A DNA stretch of 64,000 nucleotides from Agromyces sp. S2-1-8 (GTDB lineage: Bacteria > Actinomycetota > Actinomycetes > Actinomycetales > Microbacteriaceae). The stretch is taken from NCBI RefSeq assembly GCF_021129215.1, contig NZ_JAJOLP010000001.1, positions 1,302,001 through 1,366,000 of the forward strand. The letters are read 5' to 3'. Below are positions 27,898 to 36,352 of this stretch, in pieces. Made by a program: the position numbers and the translations under genes. A model generated the notes under the pieces. The model ran no database searches and was not told the DNA's origin. It saw only the letters and a program-made list of their open reading frames with translations. Each line of letters starts with the position of its first letter. Positions within the stretch are counted from its first letter, which is position 1.

Positions 27898-28856
27898 TCG
27901 CTTTGCCCCGGTCGACCTCGGGCTGCGGGGTTGGTACCGGCTGCCGGGTAGGCGCCGGCTGCGGAAGCACCGTCGACCGCCGGGGTGGGGCCGGCCGCCG
28001 GGGGTGCGCCTGCCGCGGCGATCGCGGCGAGCGAGCGGGCGAGGGCCGGCTTCGGGTCGAGGGCGTAGGTGCCGTCGCCGAAGAGCTCGACGGTGGCGAG
28101 GCCGGCGTAGCCGTTGCGATCGAGCGCGGCGACGATCTCGCGCAGCGGCAGCCGTCCGTCGCCCCAGGCGAGATGCCCCGCAGGCGTGCCGTCGATGAGG
28201 TGCACGTGCTGCACCCGATTTCCGAGCACGGCGAAGTAGTCGTCGACCGAGTCTCCCGCGACGACGGCGGCGACGGTGTCGAGGGCCACGCCGAGGTTCG
28301 GCGCCGCGATGTCGTCGAGCATGCGTGCGGCGTCGGCGGCGGAGTTCACGAGATTCGACTCCACGCGCTGCAGCGGCTCGAGCACGCAGTCGAGCCCGAG
28401 CGAACGGGCGTAGTCGGCGATCTCGCCGAGCGCGTCCACCGAGCGCGCCCAGCCGGCCGACCGCGGCTCGTCCTCGCCCCCACGACCCGCGGTGAGGAAC
28501 AGCAACCCCGCCCCGAACTCGACGGCGAGCTCGGCCGCGCGCCGGAACATCCTGACGCTCTCCGCACGCAGGCGGGCGTCGGGCGACGCCACGTTCACCG
28601 GGTACATCACCTGCTCTGGAGTGAAGCACACGATCTCGAGGCCGCGAGCGGCGGCGGCATCGCGGATGCCCCGGGCCTCGGCATCGGTCAACCACGGCGC
28701 GTGCGCGTGCGGTGCGATGCCCCAGAGCTCCATCCGGGTGCGTCCGAGCTCGGCGAGGTCGTCGAGGCAGCGGGCGAGCGGCAGGTGCTGGTAGGCGAAG
28801 TTCGACCCCGTGACCCGGTCGAGCAACGCCGTGCCCGAGGCATCCGCCCCCGTCAC
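27882..28856 (-). CDS. Sugar-phosphate isomerase/epimerase (xylose-isomerase-like TIM barrel), FrlC-like
   Basis: 324 residues from GTG 28856, overlapping the permease stop as GTGA. TIM-barrel AP-endonuclease-2/XylA-like fold: MELWGIAPHAHAPWL, GAGLLFLTAGRGGEDE, CVLEPLQRVESNLVNS (metal Glu), GVALDTVAAVVAG (Asp), VQHVHLIDGTPAGHLAWGDG (His/Asp) and ATVELFGDG (Glu). In a fructosamine locus this would match FrlC, the C3 epimerase of fructoselysine/psicoselysine; that role is inferred. The last ~40 residues are an Ala/Pro/Gly-rich tail unrelated to the barrel, where the coding region runs into the repeat element downstream. Confidence 0.85.
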   Translation of the reverse strand: MTGADASGTALLDRVTGSNFAYQHLPLARCLDDLAELGRTRMELWGIAPHAHAPWLTDAEARGIRDAAAARGLEIVCFTPEQVMYPVNVASPDARLRAESVRMFRRAAELAVEFGAGLLFLTAGRGGEDEPRSAGWARSVDALGEIADYARSLGLDCVLEPLQRVESNLVNSAADAARMLDDIAAPNLGVALDTVAAVVAGDSVDDYFAVLGNRVQHVHLIDGTPAGHLAWGDGRLPLREIVAALDRNGYAGLATVELFGDGTYALDPKPALARSLAAIAAAGAPPAAGPTPAVDGASAAGAYPAAGTNPAARGRPGQSDPTTT

Positions 28857-29686
28857 TTGCCGATGCCTTCCGAGAGGCCCTTGATGAAGTACCGCTGGGT
28901 CGCGAAGAACAGCACGATCACCGGCAGCGCTGCGATCACCATGCCCGCGAAGACGACGGGATAGTCGGTGCCGTGCTTGCTCATGAGGCTCGTGAGGCCG
29001 ACCGGGAGCGTCTGGATCGACGTGCCGCTCGTGAACACCATGGCGAAGAGGTATTCGTTCCACGCGAACAGGATGTGCAGCAGCACCGTCGAGATGAGGA
29101 TCGGCTTGCACATCGGCAGGGTGATGCGCCAGAACGTCGTCCAGCGGCTGGCACCGTCGACCTCGGCCGCCTCGTCGACCTCGCGCGGCAGGTCGATCAT
29201 GTACGCCCTGATGAGGAAGGTCGTGAACGGGATGCGGAAGGCCGTGTAGAGGATGAGCAGGGCCCAGAACGTGTTGTACAGCCCCATCGCCTGGAACATG
29301 CGCACGAGCGGCACCAGTGCGACCGCCGGCGCGAGCATGAGCCCGCCCAGGATGACGCCCGAGACGACCTTGCCGAACGGCATGCGCACCCGGGTGAGGC
29401 CGTACGCCGCCCATGCGCTGATCAGCACCGTCGTGATCGTCGAGGTGACGGTCACGAGCACGCTCGCCGTGAGGTAGTCGCTGACGCCGCGATTCCAGGC
29501 GTCGACGTAGTTCTCCCAGTCGAGCTGCAGCGGCAGGGCGAACGGGTCGCCGAAGAGCTCGGCGTTCGTCTTGAAGCCGTTCATGACCATCCACAGCAGC
29601 GGGTAGACGACCACCACGACGAGCGCGAGCAGGAACGACCAGACGAAGACCCGGCCGATCGCCCCCAGGAAACCGAGACGACTCAT
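28853..29686 (-). CDS. Carbohydrate ABC transporter permease (MalG-type)
   Basis: 277 residues with six membrane spans (FLLALVVVVVYPLLWMVMNG at the start). EAA loop: EVDEAAEVDGASRWTTFWRITLPMCKP. It forms the inner-membrane channel with the protein encoded just upstream; the start and stop codons overlap (TGATG). No ATPase gene is in this locus, so a shared MsmK/MsiK-type ATPase elsewhere probably powers it, as common for actinobacterial sugar importers. Confidence 0.93.
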   Translation of the reverse strand: MSRLGFLGAIGRVFVWSFLLALVVVVVYPLLWMVMNGFKTNAELFGDPFALPLQLDWENYVDAWNRGVSDYLTASVLVTVTSTITTVLISAWAAYGLTRVRMPFGKVVSGVILGGLMLAPAVALVPLVRMFQAMGLYNTFWALLILYTAFRIPFTTFLIRAYMIDLPREVDEAAEVDGASRWTTFWRITLPMCKPILISTVLLHILFAWNEYLFAMVFTSGTSIQTLPVGLTSLMSKHGTDYPVVFAGMVIAALPVIVLFFATQRYFIKGLSEGIGK

Positions 29687-30609
29687 CAGAACTCCACCCT
29701 TCGGCGTCGCGTGTACCAGAGCTGCGCGAGCGCGATCAGCAGCGTCACCACGAAGATGACCGTCGCGATCGCCGCCGCATAGCCGAAGTCGTTGCGGACG
29801 AATCCGCTGCGGTACAGCCAGGTGGCGAGCACCTGGGTCGAATTGTTCGGGCCGCCGCTCGTCATGACCATGACCTCGTTGAACACCTGGAAGGCGCCCG
29901 AGATCGTGACGATGATCATCAGGCCCGTCATCTCGCGCACGAGCGGCAGCGTGATGTGGAAGAAGCGGCGCACGTGGCCGATGCCGTCGAGCGCGGCCGC
30001 CTCGTACAGCTCCGACGGGATGCGCTGGATCGCGACCGCGAACAGCAGTGTCGAGTAGCCGAAACCCTGCCACTGGCTCATCGCGATGATCGCGAGCATG
30101 GCGGTCGACTCCTGCCCGAGCCACGGCTGGGCGAGCTGGCCGAGGCCGATCGCCTCGAGCAGATGGTTGAGCAGGCCGAGGTTCGGCTCGTAGATGAAGT
30201 AGAAGAGGAGGCCCGCGACCGTCAGCGAGATCGCAGCGGGCACGAAGTAGATCGCGCGCAGCGCCTTGCGCCAGCGCAGGCTGCGGAGGCTCTCGATGAG
30301 CGCGGCGAGCACGAGCGCCGCGAAGACCTGGAACACGATCGAGAGCACCGCGTAGAGCACGTTGTTGCCGAGCGCCGTCCAGAAGACGGGGTCGCCGACG
30401 AGCTTCTCGTAGTTCTCGAGGCCGACGAACTCGGTCGCACCCGAGTAGATGTCCCACTCCTGGGTCGAGAAGCCGAGGTTCTGCACGAGCGGCAGGTAGA
30501 CGAAGACGGCGAGCACGACGAGGGCGGGCAGCACCCAGACGAGCCCGGCGACCTTCGGGTACCAGCCGCGCGCGTTGCGGTCGACCGGCCCGCCGGGCGC
30601 GTTCGACAT
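29686..30609 (-). CDS. Carbohydrate ABC transporter permease (MalF-type)
   Basis: 307 residues, AAGG upstream of ATG 30609. Six spans (AGLVWVLPALVVLAVFVYLP is the first) and EAA loop ELYEAAALDGIGHVRRFFHITLP. Partner of the MalG-type permease. A strong hairpin separates it from the binding-protein gene, probably allowing more binding protein than channel to be made. Confidence 0.93.
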   Translation of the reverse strand: MSNAPGGPVDRNARGWYPKVAGLVWVLPALVVLAVFVYLPLVQNLGFSTQEWDIYSGATEFVGLENYEKLVGDPVFWTALGNNVLYAVLSIVFQVFAALVLAALIESLRSLRWRKALRAIYFVPAAISLTVAGLLFYFIYEPNLGLLNHLLEAIGLGQLAQPWLGQESTAMLAIIAMSQWQGFGYSTLLFAVAIQRIPSELYEAAALDGIGHVRRFFHITLPLVREMTGLMIIVTISGAFQVFNEVMVMTSGGPNNSTQVLATWLYRSGFVRNDFGYAAAIATVIFVVTLLIALAQLWYTRRRRVEF

Positions 30610-30621
30610 CGCCTTCGTGAG

Positions 30622-30653
30622 GGTCGGGGGCCGGTCGAAACCGGCCCCCGACC
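30622..30653 (-). terminator. Intercistronic hairpin between binding protein and permease
   Basis: GGTCGGGGGCCGGT pairs perfectly with ACCGGCCCCCGACC around a CGAA tetraloop (14-bp stem). It begins 6 bp after the binding-protein stop. Likely a partial terminator or an mRNA-stabilising 3' end for the first gene. Confidence 0.75.
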
Positions 30654-30658
30654 GCGCA

Positions 30659-31978
30659 TCACTGCGCGTCGGCGTTTGCTGCCTGGACACTCTCGAGCAC
30701 CTCTTTGGGAGTCGCGCTGCCGCTGATGATCGCCTCGCCGCCGGCGAGCCACGCATCGGCCACTTCGGGGACGGTCACCGTGTCGAGCCAGCCGACGAGC
30801 TGCGAGGCCTCGTTGACCTTCGTGATGCCCTCGTAGACCGCGCGGCTCGAGGTCTCCTCGGTCACGGCGCCGACGACCGCGCTCGGCTGGCCGTACGGCG
30901 GGGCTGAAAGGGTCTTCGCGTTCTCGAGCTCGGTGACGAACTTCATGAAATCGACGGCGAGTGGCGCCTGCGCCGACTTGGCGTTGATGAGGTACCCCTC
31001 GGGGGCGCCCTCGATGGCCGCCGGGTCGCCGGCGGCCCCGTCGGGCGCCGGCAGTTGGAAGATGCCGAAGTCGTCGGGCGACAGCGACGAGCCCTCGGCG
31101 GTGATCGAGTCGAACTCGAGGACCTCCTGGTAGTACATGGCGGCGTTGCCGCCCGCGAGCGCCTCCTGCGCGGTCGTGTAGAGCACGCCGTTGGTGCCGC
31201 TGCCCGTGTCGGTGCACTCGTCGACGAGGGTCTTGAACTGCTCGAGCGAGCTCACGTAGCCGGGGTCGTCCCATTTCGCCGTCTCGGGGTCGAAGTCGGC
31301 GTGCAGCACGTCGCTCGGCACGTTGTAGGCGAAGAGCTGCTGCAGGTAGTGCAATGCGGGCCAACCGTCCTTGTTGCCGAACGCGATGGGCTCGTAGCCG
31401 GCGTCGCGCAGCGGGCCGCACGCGTCGACGAGTTCTTCGAAGGTCTGCGGAACGTCGACGCCGGCCTCGGCGAACGCCTGGGTGTTGTAGCCCATGAACT
31501 TGCCGTTGTTGTAGAGCGGGATGCCGTAGTACTTGCCGTCGTACTGGAAGGCCGAGAGGGATGCCTCGCCGAACGTGTCGCCCCACTCGGTGCCGGGCGC
31601 GATGACCTCGCTGAGGTCGGCGGCGAGGCCGCCCGTGACGAAGTTCTCGGCCCAGTCGCCGGTCCAGGTGAAGTAGATGTCGGGCAGCGCCTGCGACGCG
31701 GTGAGCGTCTTGGTCTTGTCCTTGATCGATTGGTCGGTCTCCTGGATGAGCTCGACGTCGACGTCGGGGTGCTCGGCCTCGTACGCGGCGGCGAGGTCCT
31801 CGAAGTACGGCTCGAGCGGTTCGCCCGCGAACTTCGTCAGGATGCTGAGCGTGCCCTCATAGGCCGGCTCGGCCGTGACGTCGGCCGCCGGCCCGGCGGG
31901 GGCGCCGCCGGCGCAGCCGGAGAGTACGAGGGCGCCGGCCGCTGCCGCGGCGAGCGTGAGGGTGCGTGTCCTGCGCAT
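30659..31978 (-). CDS. Carbohydrate ABC transporter substrate-binding lipoprotein
   Basis: 439 residues, GAGAGAGGCAG before ATG 31978, lipobox LVLSGC. Family-1 solute-binding features: LSILTKFAGEPLEPYFEDLAAAYEAEHPDVDVE, IYFTWTGDWAENFVTGGLAADL, YYGIPLYNNGKFMGYN (hinge) and many exposed aromatic residues in the cleft. First gene of the minus-strand transporter operon; promoter and operators in the 287-bp divergent spacer. In this context the ligand is probably a fructosamine or related sugar conjugate (inferred). Confidence 0.92.
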   Translation of the reverse strand: MRRTRTLTLAAAAAGALVLSGCAGGAPAGPAADVTAEPAYEGTLSILTKFAGEPLEPYFEDLAAAYEAEHPDVDVELIQETDQSIKDKTKTLTASQALPDIYFTWTGDWAENFVTGGLAADLSEVIAPGTEWGDTFGEASLSAFQYDGKYYGIPLYNNGKFMGYNTQAFAEAGVDVPQTFEELVDACGPLRDAGYEPIAFGNKDGWPALHYLQQLFAYNVPSDVLHADFDPETAKWDDPGYVSSLEQFKTLVDECTDTGSGTNGVLYTTAQEALAGGNAAMYYQEVLEFDSITAEGSSLSPDDFGIFQLPAPDGAAGDPAAIEGAPEGYLINAKSAQAPLAVDFMKFVTELENAKTLSAPPYGQPSAVVGAVTEETSSRAVYEGITKVNEASQLVGWLDTVTVPEVADAWLAGGEAIISGSATPKEVLESVQAANADAQ

Positions 31979-32083
31979 GGTCTGCCTCTCTCGGGGCGAC
32001 GGAGCGACTGCCGCTGGGATCGCGGCCACCGATCCGCCGTTGGATCTTCGGTGAATGCCTTGGCTGGCGAGTGTAGCGAGAAT

Positions 32084-32208
32084 CTGATACCGGTACCAGT
32101 TCTGAGCACAAGAATTTCTCGAATTTGTCGAGATGGCCGAGTTCATGCGGATGTTTGACGGATGGGCTGACCTGTGTCAGCATGATGGCGATCTGACACC
32201 GGTACCAC
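32084..32208. promoter_or_regulatory. Twin ACCGGT-core operators in divergent promoter region
   Basis: CTGATACCGGTACCAG (32084-32099) and CTGACACCGGTACCAC (32193-32208) are near-palindromes, 109 bp apart, one beside each divergent operon. They fit the LacI protein encoded at 34232. The spacer 31979-32265 holds no gene; CGAAAGG at 32247-32255 is the ribosome site of the SIS gene. Confidence 0.8.
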
Positions 32209-32265
32209 AACCAGCCTCGAGGCGAGCGCAGCCGCCTCGGGATCCGTGCGAAAGGACCCACCCAC

Positions 32266-33267
32266 ATGCTCGGCTTCGACGAATCCGCATTCCGCAGCCA
32301 GACGGCCAGCGCCGTCGCCCTCCGCCCGCGTATCGAGGCGCTCGTCGACGAGCTCCTCGCGAAGGGCGTCGACAACGTGCTGCTCGTCGGCTCGGGTGGC
32401 ACGTACGCCCAGATGTGGCCGTACGAGCTGCTCGCCCGTGAGCGTTCGACCCTGTCGGTGCGCGCCGCGATCGCCGCCGAGCTCGTGCTCACCGGCGACG
32501 CGCTGCTCGGCGAGACGTCGGCCGTCGTCTTCACCTCGGTCTCGGGCACCACGGAAGACGTCGTCGCGGCGATCGATGTCGTGCGCGCCACCGGGGCGAC
32601 GACGATCGCGTTCACCGGCTACGCCGACTCGCCGATCGCGCAGGGAGTCGACCACGCCCTCATCAGCGAGCCGAAGACCTGGCCCTTCGACATGCAGCTG
32701 CTGCTCTTCGTGGGCCGGCTGCTCGATCGCCGCGGCGAGTTTGACGGCTACGCCTCGCTCGCCGACGAGCTCGTGAACCTGCCCGACGCCCTCGTCGCGG
32801 TCGCCGAGCAGGCCGAGCCGGTCGCGTCGGCGTTCGCCGAGGCGCATCGCGACACCGACTACTACTTCCTCATCGGCGGCGGCCCGATCTGGGCGTTCAC
32901 CTACCTGTACTCGATGTGCATCCTCGAGGAGATGCAGTGGCTGCGCACCACCCGCGTGCACAGCGCCGAGTTCTTCCACGGCTCGCTCGAGCTGCTCGAG
33001 GAGGACACGGCGGTCATCCTGTTCCAGGGGGAGGACGCGACGCGCCCGCTCACCGACCGTGCCGAGGCGTTCACCAAGCGCATCACGAACGATGTCACCG
33101 TGTTCGACACGCGCGACTACGCGCTCGAGGGCTTCAGTCCCGAGAACCGTGCGCTCATCGCGCCGATCGTGCTCGACACCGTCATGGGCCGGGTGTCGAA
33201 GCACCTCGAGCGGGTGCGTGAGCACTCGCTCGACCTGCGCCGCTACTACCGGGTCATGGACTACTGA
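32266..33267 (+). CDS. SIS-domain sugar-phosphate deglycase, FrlB-like
   Basis: 333 residues with two SIS domains. First: NVLLVGSGGTYAQMWPYEL, FTSVSGTTEDVVAAIDVV, TIAFTGYADSPIAQ. Second: YYFLIGGGPIWAFTYLYSMCILEEMQW and RVHSAEFFHGSLELLEEDT, the AExFHGP-like motif of FrlB/AgaS-type proteins. FrlB splits fructoselysine 6-phosphate into glucose 6-phosphate and lysine; an equivalent cleavage of a phosphorylated Amadori compound is likely here. First gene of an operon with a PfkB kinase and LacI. Confidence 0.85.
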   Translation: MLGFDESAFRSQTASAVALRPRIEALVDELLAKGVDNVLLVGSGGTYAQMWPYELLARERSTLSVRAAIAAELVLTGDALLGETSAVVFTSVSGTTEDVVAAIDVVRATGATTIAFTGYADSPIAQGVDHALISEPKTWPFDMQLLLFVGRLLDRRGEFDGYASLADELVNLPDALVAVAEQAEPVASAFAEAHRDTDYYFLIGGGPIWAFTYLYSMCILEEMQWLRTTRVHSAEFFHGSLELLEEDTAVILFQGEDATRPLTDRAEAFTKRITNDVTVFDTRDYALEGFSPENRALIAPIVLDTVMGRVSKHLERVREHSLDLRRYYRVMDY

Positions 33268-33318
33268 TCCGGGGCGGTAGACCCATGCTCCCCCTGATCG
33301 ATCGCAGGTGACGAACTG

Positions 33319-34203
33319 ATGCGTGTGCTCGGCTTCGGCGACAACATCGTCGACCGCTTCCTCGACCGCGGGCTCGACTACCCCGGCGGCAATGCCGTCA
33401 ACGTGGCCGTCTACGCGGAGCGCCTCGGCGCGCACGCCGAGTACCTCGGCGTGTTCGGCGACGATGAGCTGGGCGGGTTCCTGCGCGCATCGATCGAGGA
33501 CGCGGGGGTCGGCACCGCACGCAGCGTCGTCCGCAGGGGGGAGTCGGGGGTCTCCTCCCTGCGGGTCGTCGACGGCGACCGCGTGTTCCTCGGCTGGAAC
33601 GGCGGCGGGGTGACGGTGCGCGAGCCGATCGACCTCGACGGCGGCCGCGAGGCCTACGCCGCGAGCTTCGACGTGGTGCACTCGAGCGTGTACTCGGGCA
33701 CCGAGTCGCAGCTGCCGCGGTTGCGCGGGCACGACGTGCTCGTGAGCTTCGACCTGTCGAGCGAGCCCGAGTTCCGAACGCCCGCGTACCTCGACCGGGT
33801 CGCGCCGTTCGCCGACCTCGTGCTGCTGTCGTGCTCCGAGCTCGACGACGCCTCGTCGCTCGCGCTGCTCGACGACGCGGTGCGCCGCGGCGCCGGCATC
33901 GCGCTCGGCACGCGCGGCACCGAGGGCGCGATCGCGACCGACGGCCGCGCGTGGTGCACCGCTCCGGCACGGTCGATCGCCGGTGACGCCCGCATGATCG
34001 ACACGATGGGATGCGGCGACGCCTTCGTCGCCGGTTTCCTGGTCGCCCTGCACGGCTCGGGCTGGCGGCGCGGGCGCGAGCTCGAGGCATCCGCCCTGCA
34101 GCCGGCACTGGAGGCGGGCGCCGACGCGGCCCACGACCAATGCTTCGTCGAGGGCGCCTTCGGGCGCAGCCGGCCGACGAGCGCCGCCGCTAGCATGTGG
34201 TGA
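33319..34203 (+). CDS. PfkB-family kinase, fructosamine (FrlD)-like
   Basis: 294 residues. PfkB start LGFGDNIVDRFLDRGLDYPGGNAVNVAVYAERLG, C-terminal signature DTMGCGDAFVAGFLVAL with the catalytic Asp (Cys replaces Ala of the usual GAGD). FrlD phosphorylates fructoselysine at O6 to feed FrlB, and the pairing with the SIS protein 51 bp upstream is the frl arrangement. Ribo- or fructokinase activity cannot be excluded. The stop overlaps the spacer of the downstream LacI gene; the three genes are probably one transcript. Confidence 0.88.
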   Translation: MRVLGFGDNIVDRFLDRGLDYPGGNAVNVAVYAERLGAHAEYLGVFGDDELGGFLRASIEDAGVGTARSVVRRGESGVSSLRVVDGDRVFLGWNGGGVTVREPIDLDGGREAYAASFDVVHSSVYSGTESQLPRLRGHDVLVSFDLSSEPEFRTPAYLDRVAPFADLVLLSCSELDDASSLALLDDAVRRGAGIALGTRGTEGAIATDGRAWCTAPARSIAGDARMIDTMGCGDAFVAGFLVALHGSGWRRGRELEASALQPALEAGADAAHDQCFVEGAFGRSRPTSAAASMW

Positions 34204-34231
34204 ACCGGTGACGCGGAGAGGGGCGAGGGCG

Positions 34232-35332
34232 ATGACTTCAGAGCGCGCCGCGCCGCCGACGATCTCCGAGGTCGCCGCGGAGGCCGGTGTCGGCAGGTCG
34301 ACCGCGGCACGCACCCTCGGCGGCTACGGCTACGTGAGCCCCGAGCTGCGCGAGCGCGTGCTCGCCGCGGCCGAGCGCATCGGCTACCGCGCCAACGCGC
34401 TCGCCCGCAGCATGTCGACGGGCGTGAGCCACACGATCGGCGTGATCGTTGCCGACATCGCCAACCCGTTCTTCGGCGGGGTCGTCCGCGGCATCTCCGA
34501 CGCCGCGCGGGCCCGCGGGTTCGACACCCTCGTCGTGAGCACGCACGAAGCCCTCGACGAAGAGGTCGCCGCGACCGACCTGCTGATCGACAAGCGCGTC
34601 GACGGTCTCGTGGTCGCCTCGGCGGCGCTCGATGCGGCGTCGGCGGCGCACCTCGAGCGGGCGCGTGGCCACGGCATCCCCGTCGTGCTCGTCGACCGCG
34701 CTGTGCCGGGGCTCGACCTCGACGCCGTGGTCATCGACAACCGCGAGGCGACGCGCGAGGCCGTCGCCCGCCTCATCGGCGAGGGGCACCGTCGCATCGG
34801 GTTCGTCTGGGGCCCGCCCGTCGACGAACGACCGCGTCGGCGGCGCGACCTCGTCGACGCCGCCGCACGCGATCTCTGGACCGACGGCGAGCGCCTGCAG
34901 GGGTACCTCGACGCGCTCGACGACGAGGGCCTGGCGTTCGACGCCGAGCTCGTGATGGTCGGGCCGAAGACCGAGCAGCGCGCCGAGCTCGAGGTCGGGC
35001 GCATGCTCGCGCTGCCCGAGCCGCCGACCGCCCTGTTCTGCACAGAGACCGACGCGATGACCGGGTCGCTGCGCGCGCTGCGCACAGCAGGACTGCGCGT
35101 GGCCCGCGACGTGTCGCTGATCGGCTTCGACGACAGTTCGTGGGCGGCCGTGATCGAGCCGCCGCTGACCATGATCGAGCAGCCGATGCTGGCGCTCGGC
35201 ACGCGTGCCGCCGAGCTGCTCTTCGCGACGATCGACGGCGAGCGCGAGCGCACCGAGCTGCACACGCTCGAGACCCGGTACATCGCACGGGCGTCGGTCG
35301 CGCCGCCGGCTCAGCCGGCCCGGGTCGAATAG
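34232..35332 (+). CDS. LacI-family regulator of the fructosamine-like locus
   Basis: 366 residues from ATG 34232 (GGAGAGGGGCGAGGG upstream; an in-frame GTG at 34208 lacks a site). HTH ISEVAAEAGVGRSTAARTLGGYG, hinge NALARSMSTG, effector domain IGVIVADIANPFFGGVVRG, VVLVDRAVPGLDLD, ALFCTETDAMTGSL, LIGFDDSSW. Clearly paralogous to the repressor at 21240-22307 (same hinge and similar HTH), suggesting the two adjacent loci share ancestry or ligand class. Candidate sites are the twin operators at 32084 and 32193. Confidence 0.92.
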   Translation: MTSERAAPPTISEVAAEAGVGRSTAARTLGGYGYVSPELRERVLAAAERIGYRANALARSMSTGVSHTIGVIVADIANPFFGGVVRGISDAARARGFDTLVVSTHEALDEEVAATDLLIDKRVDGLVVASAALDAASAAHLERARGHGIPVVLVDRAVPGLDLDAVVIDNREATREAVARLIGEGHRRIGFVWGPPVDERPRRRRDLVDAAARDLWTDGERLQGYLDALDDEGLAFDAELVMVGPKTEQRAELEVGRMLALPEPPTALFCTETDAMTGSLRALRTAGLRVARDVSLIGFDDSSWAAVIEPPLTMIEQPMLALGTRAAELLFATIDGERERTELHTLETRYIARASVAPPAQPARVE

Positions 35333-35384
35333 CGACGCCGCGGACGCGCGCCACCCGACCTCCACCGCCCCGATGATCGCGCAT

Positions 35385-35755
35385 CGTTCGCGGACGTGTC
35401 GCACTCGTGCCGCGGCTGAGCGAACGCCAGCGGACTGCACGTCGGCGTCGTGGGGCGGGCTGCTGAGCTGAGTCCATTCCGGACGCCTGTGGATTTGTGG
35501 ACTTGTGGCCTGGGTTGGTGTGGATTTGTGGATCTGTGGCCTGGTTTCGTGTGGATTTGTGGACTCGTGGACTCGGTCTCCGGGGACCCTGGCCCCGGGA
35601 ACGTCAGTCGAGCGTCGGCGGCCGCTGGAGCGACCGTCGACACGACTCGTTCGACGATCGTTCGGAGCTGAAGACCGTTCGCCGCGCGATGCTCCGCACG
35701 GCGGTGTGGTCGTGCGGCCGCCCCGTGTGTGGTCGTCGACCAGTGAACCCCGCCG
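35385..35755 (+). repeat. Composite ~370-bp repeat element with 31-bp tandem core (locus 3)
   Basis: Same modules and order as 27562-27897: CGTTCGCGGACGTGTCGC, GAGTCCATTCCGGAC, three 31-bp units starting TGTGGATTTG at 35488, 35519 and 35550, CGTCGGCGGCCGCTGGAGCG, GTTCGGAGCTG...ACCGTTCGC, GGTGTGGTCGTG. It fills the gene-free gap 35333-35767 between the LacI gene and the VOC gene. Short frames across it are not credible. Confidence 0.8.
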
Positions 35756-35767
35756 TAGGCTGCCCGC
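35756..35767 (+). promoter_or_regulatory. -10 box of a leaderless transcript
   Basis: TAGGCT (35756-35761) is followed by 6 nt and then ATG 35768 with no ribosome site. The same geometry is seen at metH, the HxlR gene and others in this window. Confidence 0.6.
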
Positions 35768-36187
35768 ATGACCGATGCTGAAGAGACCCCGCGCCGTGTG
35801 CGCCAGTTGCGCCTCGTGGTCGAGGCCGACGACTGGGAGGCCGCCGTCGCGTTCTACCGCGACGTGCTCGGACTGCCCGAGGAGGAGGCGTACGAGGCCG
35901 AGGGCGGGGCCCGCGTGATGATCCTCGACGCCGGCCGCGCGACGCTCGAGCTCTCGAATCCCGCGCAGGTCGAGTACATCGACAGGGTCGAGACCGACGG
36001 GGTGCGCAGTCCGCACCTGCGGGTCGCATTCGAGGTCGCCGACACGGCCGCCGTGACCGACGAGCTCGTCGACGCTGGCGCCGGCCTGCTCGCGACCCCG
36101 CGCGAGACTCCCTGGCGCTCGATCAACTCGAGGCTCGACGCGCCCGCGGGCCTGCAGGTGACGATCTTCCAGGAGCCGGAGGACTGA
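35768..36187 (+). CDS. Glyoxalase/VOC-family protein
   Basis: 139 residues: one beta-alpha-beta-beta-beta VOC unit pair (QLRLVVEADDWEAAVAFYRDVLGLPEEE; GGARVMILDAGRATLELS; LRVAFEVADTAAVTDELVDAGA; APAGLQVTIFQ). A final Glu/Gln pattern compatible with metal binding is present, but activity (lyase, dioxygenase, resistance) cannot be told. Probably leaderless, with the repeat element immediately upstream. Confidence 0.87.
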   Translation: MTDAEETPRRVRQLRLVVEADDWEAAVAFYRDVLGLPEEEAYEAEGGARVMILDAGRATLELSNPAQVEYIDRVETDGVRSPHLRVAFEVADTAAVTDELVDAGAGLLATPRETPWRSINSRLDAPAGLQVTIFQEPED

Positions 36188-36352
36188 CGCGTAACCGGCA
36201 TATCCCGAACTCGTGGCGATCGAGCGCGACGAAGAACCGACCCGCTCGCGAAGTTTCTCGAATCCGGGGCGGGAAGCGCCTACCATCGGAGAGGCGTGCC
36301 GCTCCCCACGGCCGCAGCCCCACCGCCCCGGCGCCCACCCCCAGGAGCCACG

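Noticed and set aside
32140-34314. 723-codon minus-strand frame opposite the SIS and PfkB genes
   Set aside because: Antisense shadow of two well-recognised plus-strand genes.
27666-35580. CRISPR array suggested by regular 31-bp spacing
   Set aside because: The units are true tandem repeats without unique spacers, only two or three copies, and no cas genes are near.
36296-36352. Upstream GTG start at 36296 for the HD hydrolase
   Set aside because: TACCAT lies 9 nt before it, but AGGAG sits at the right distance before ATG 36353; the extra residues are Pro-rich and uninformative. Kept only as an alternative.
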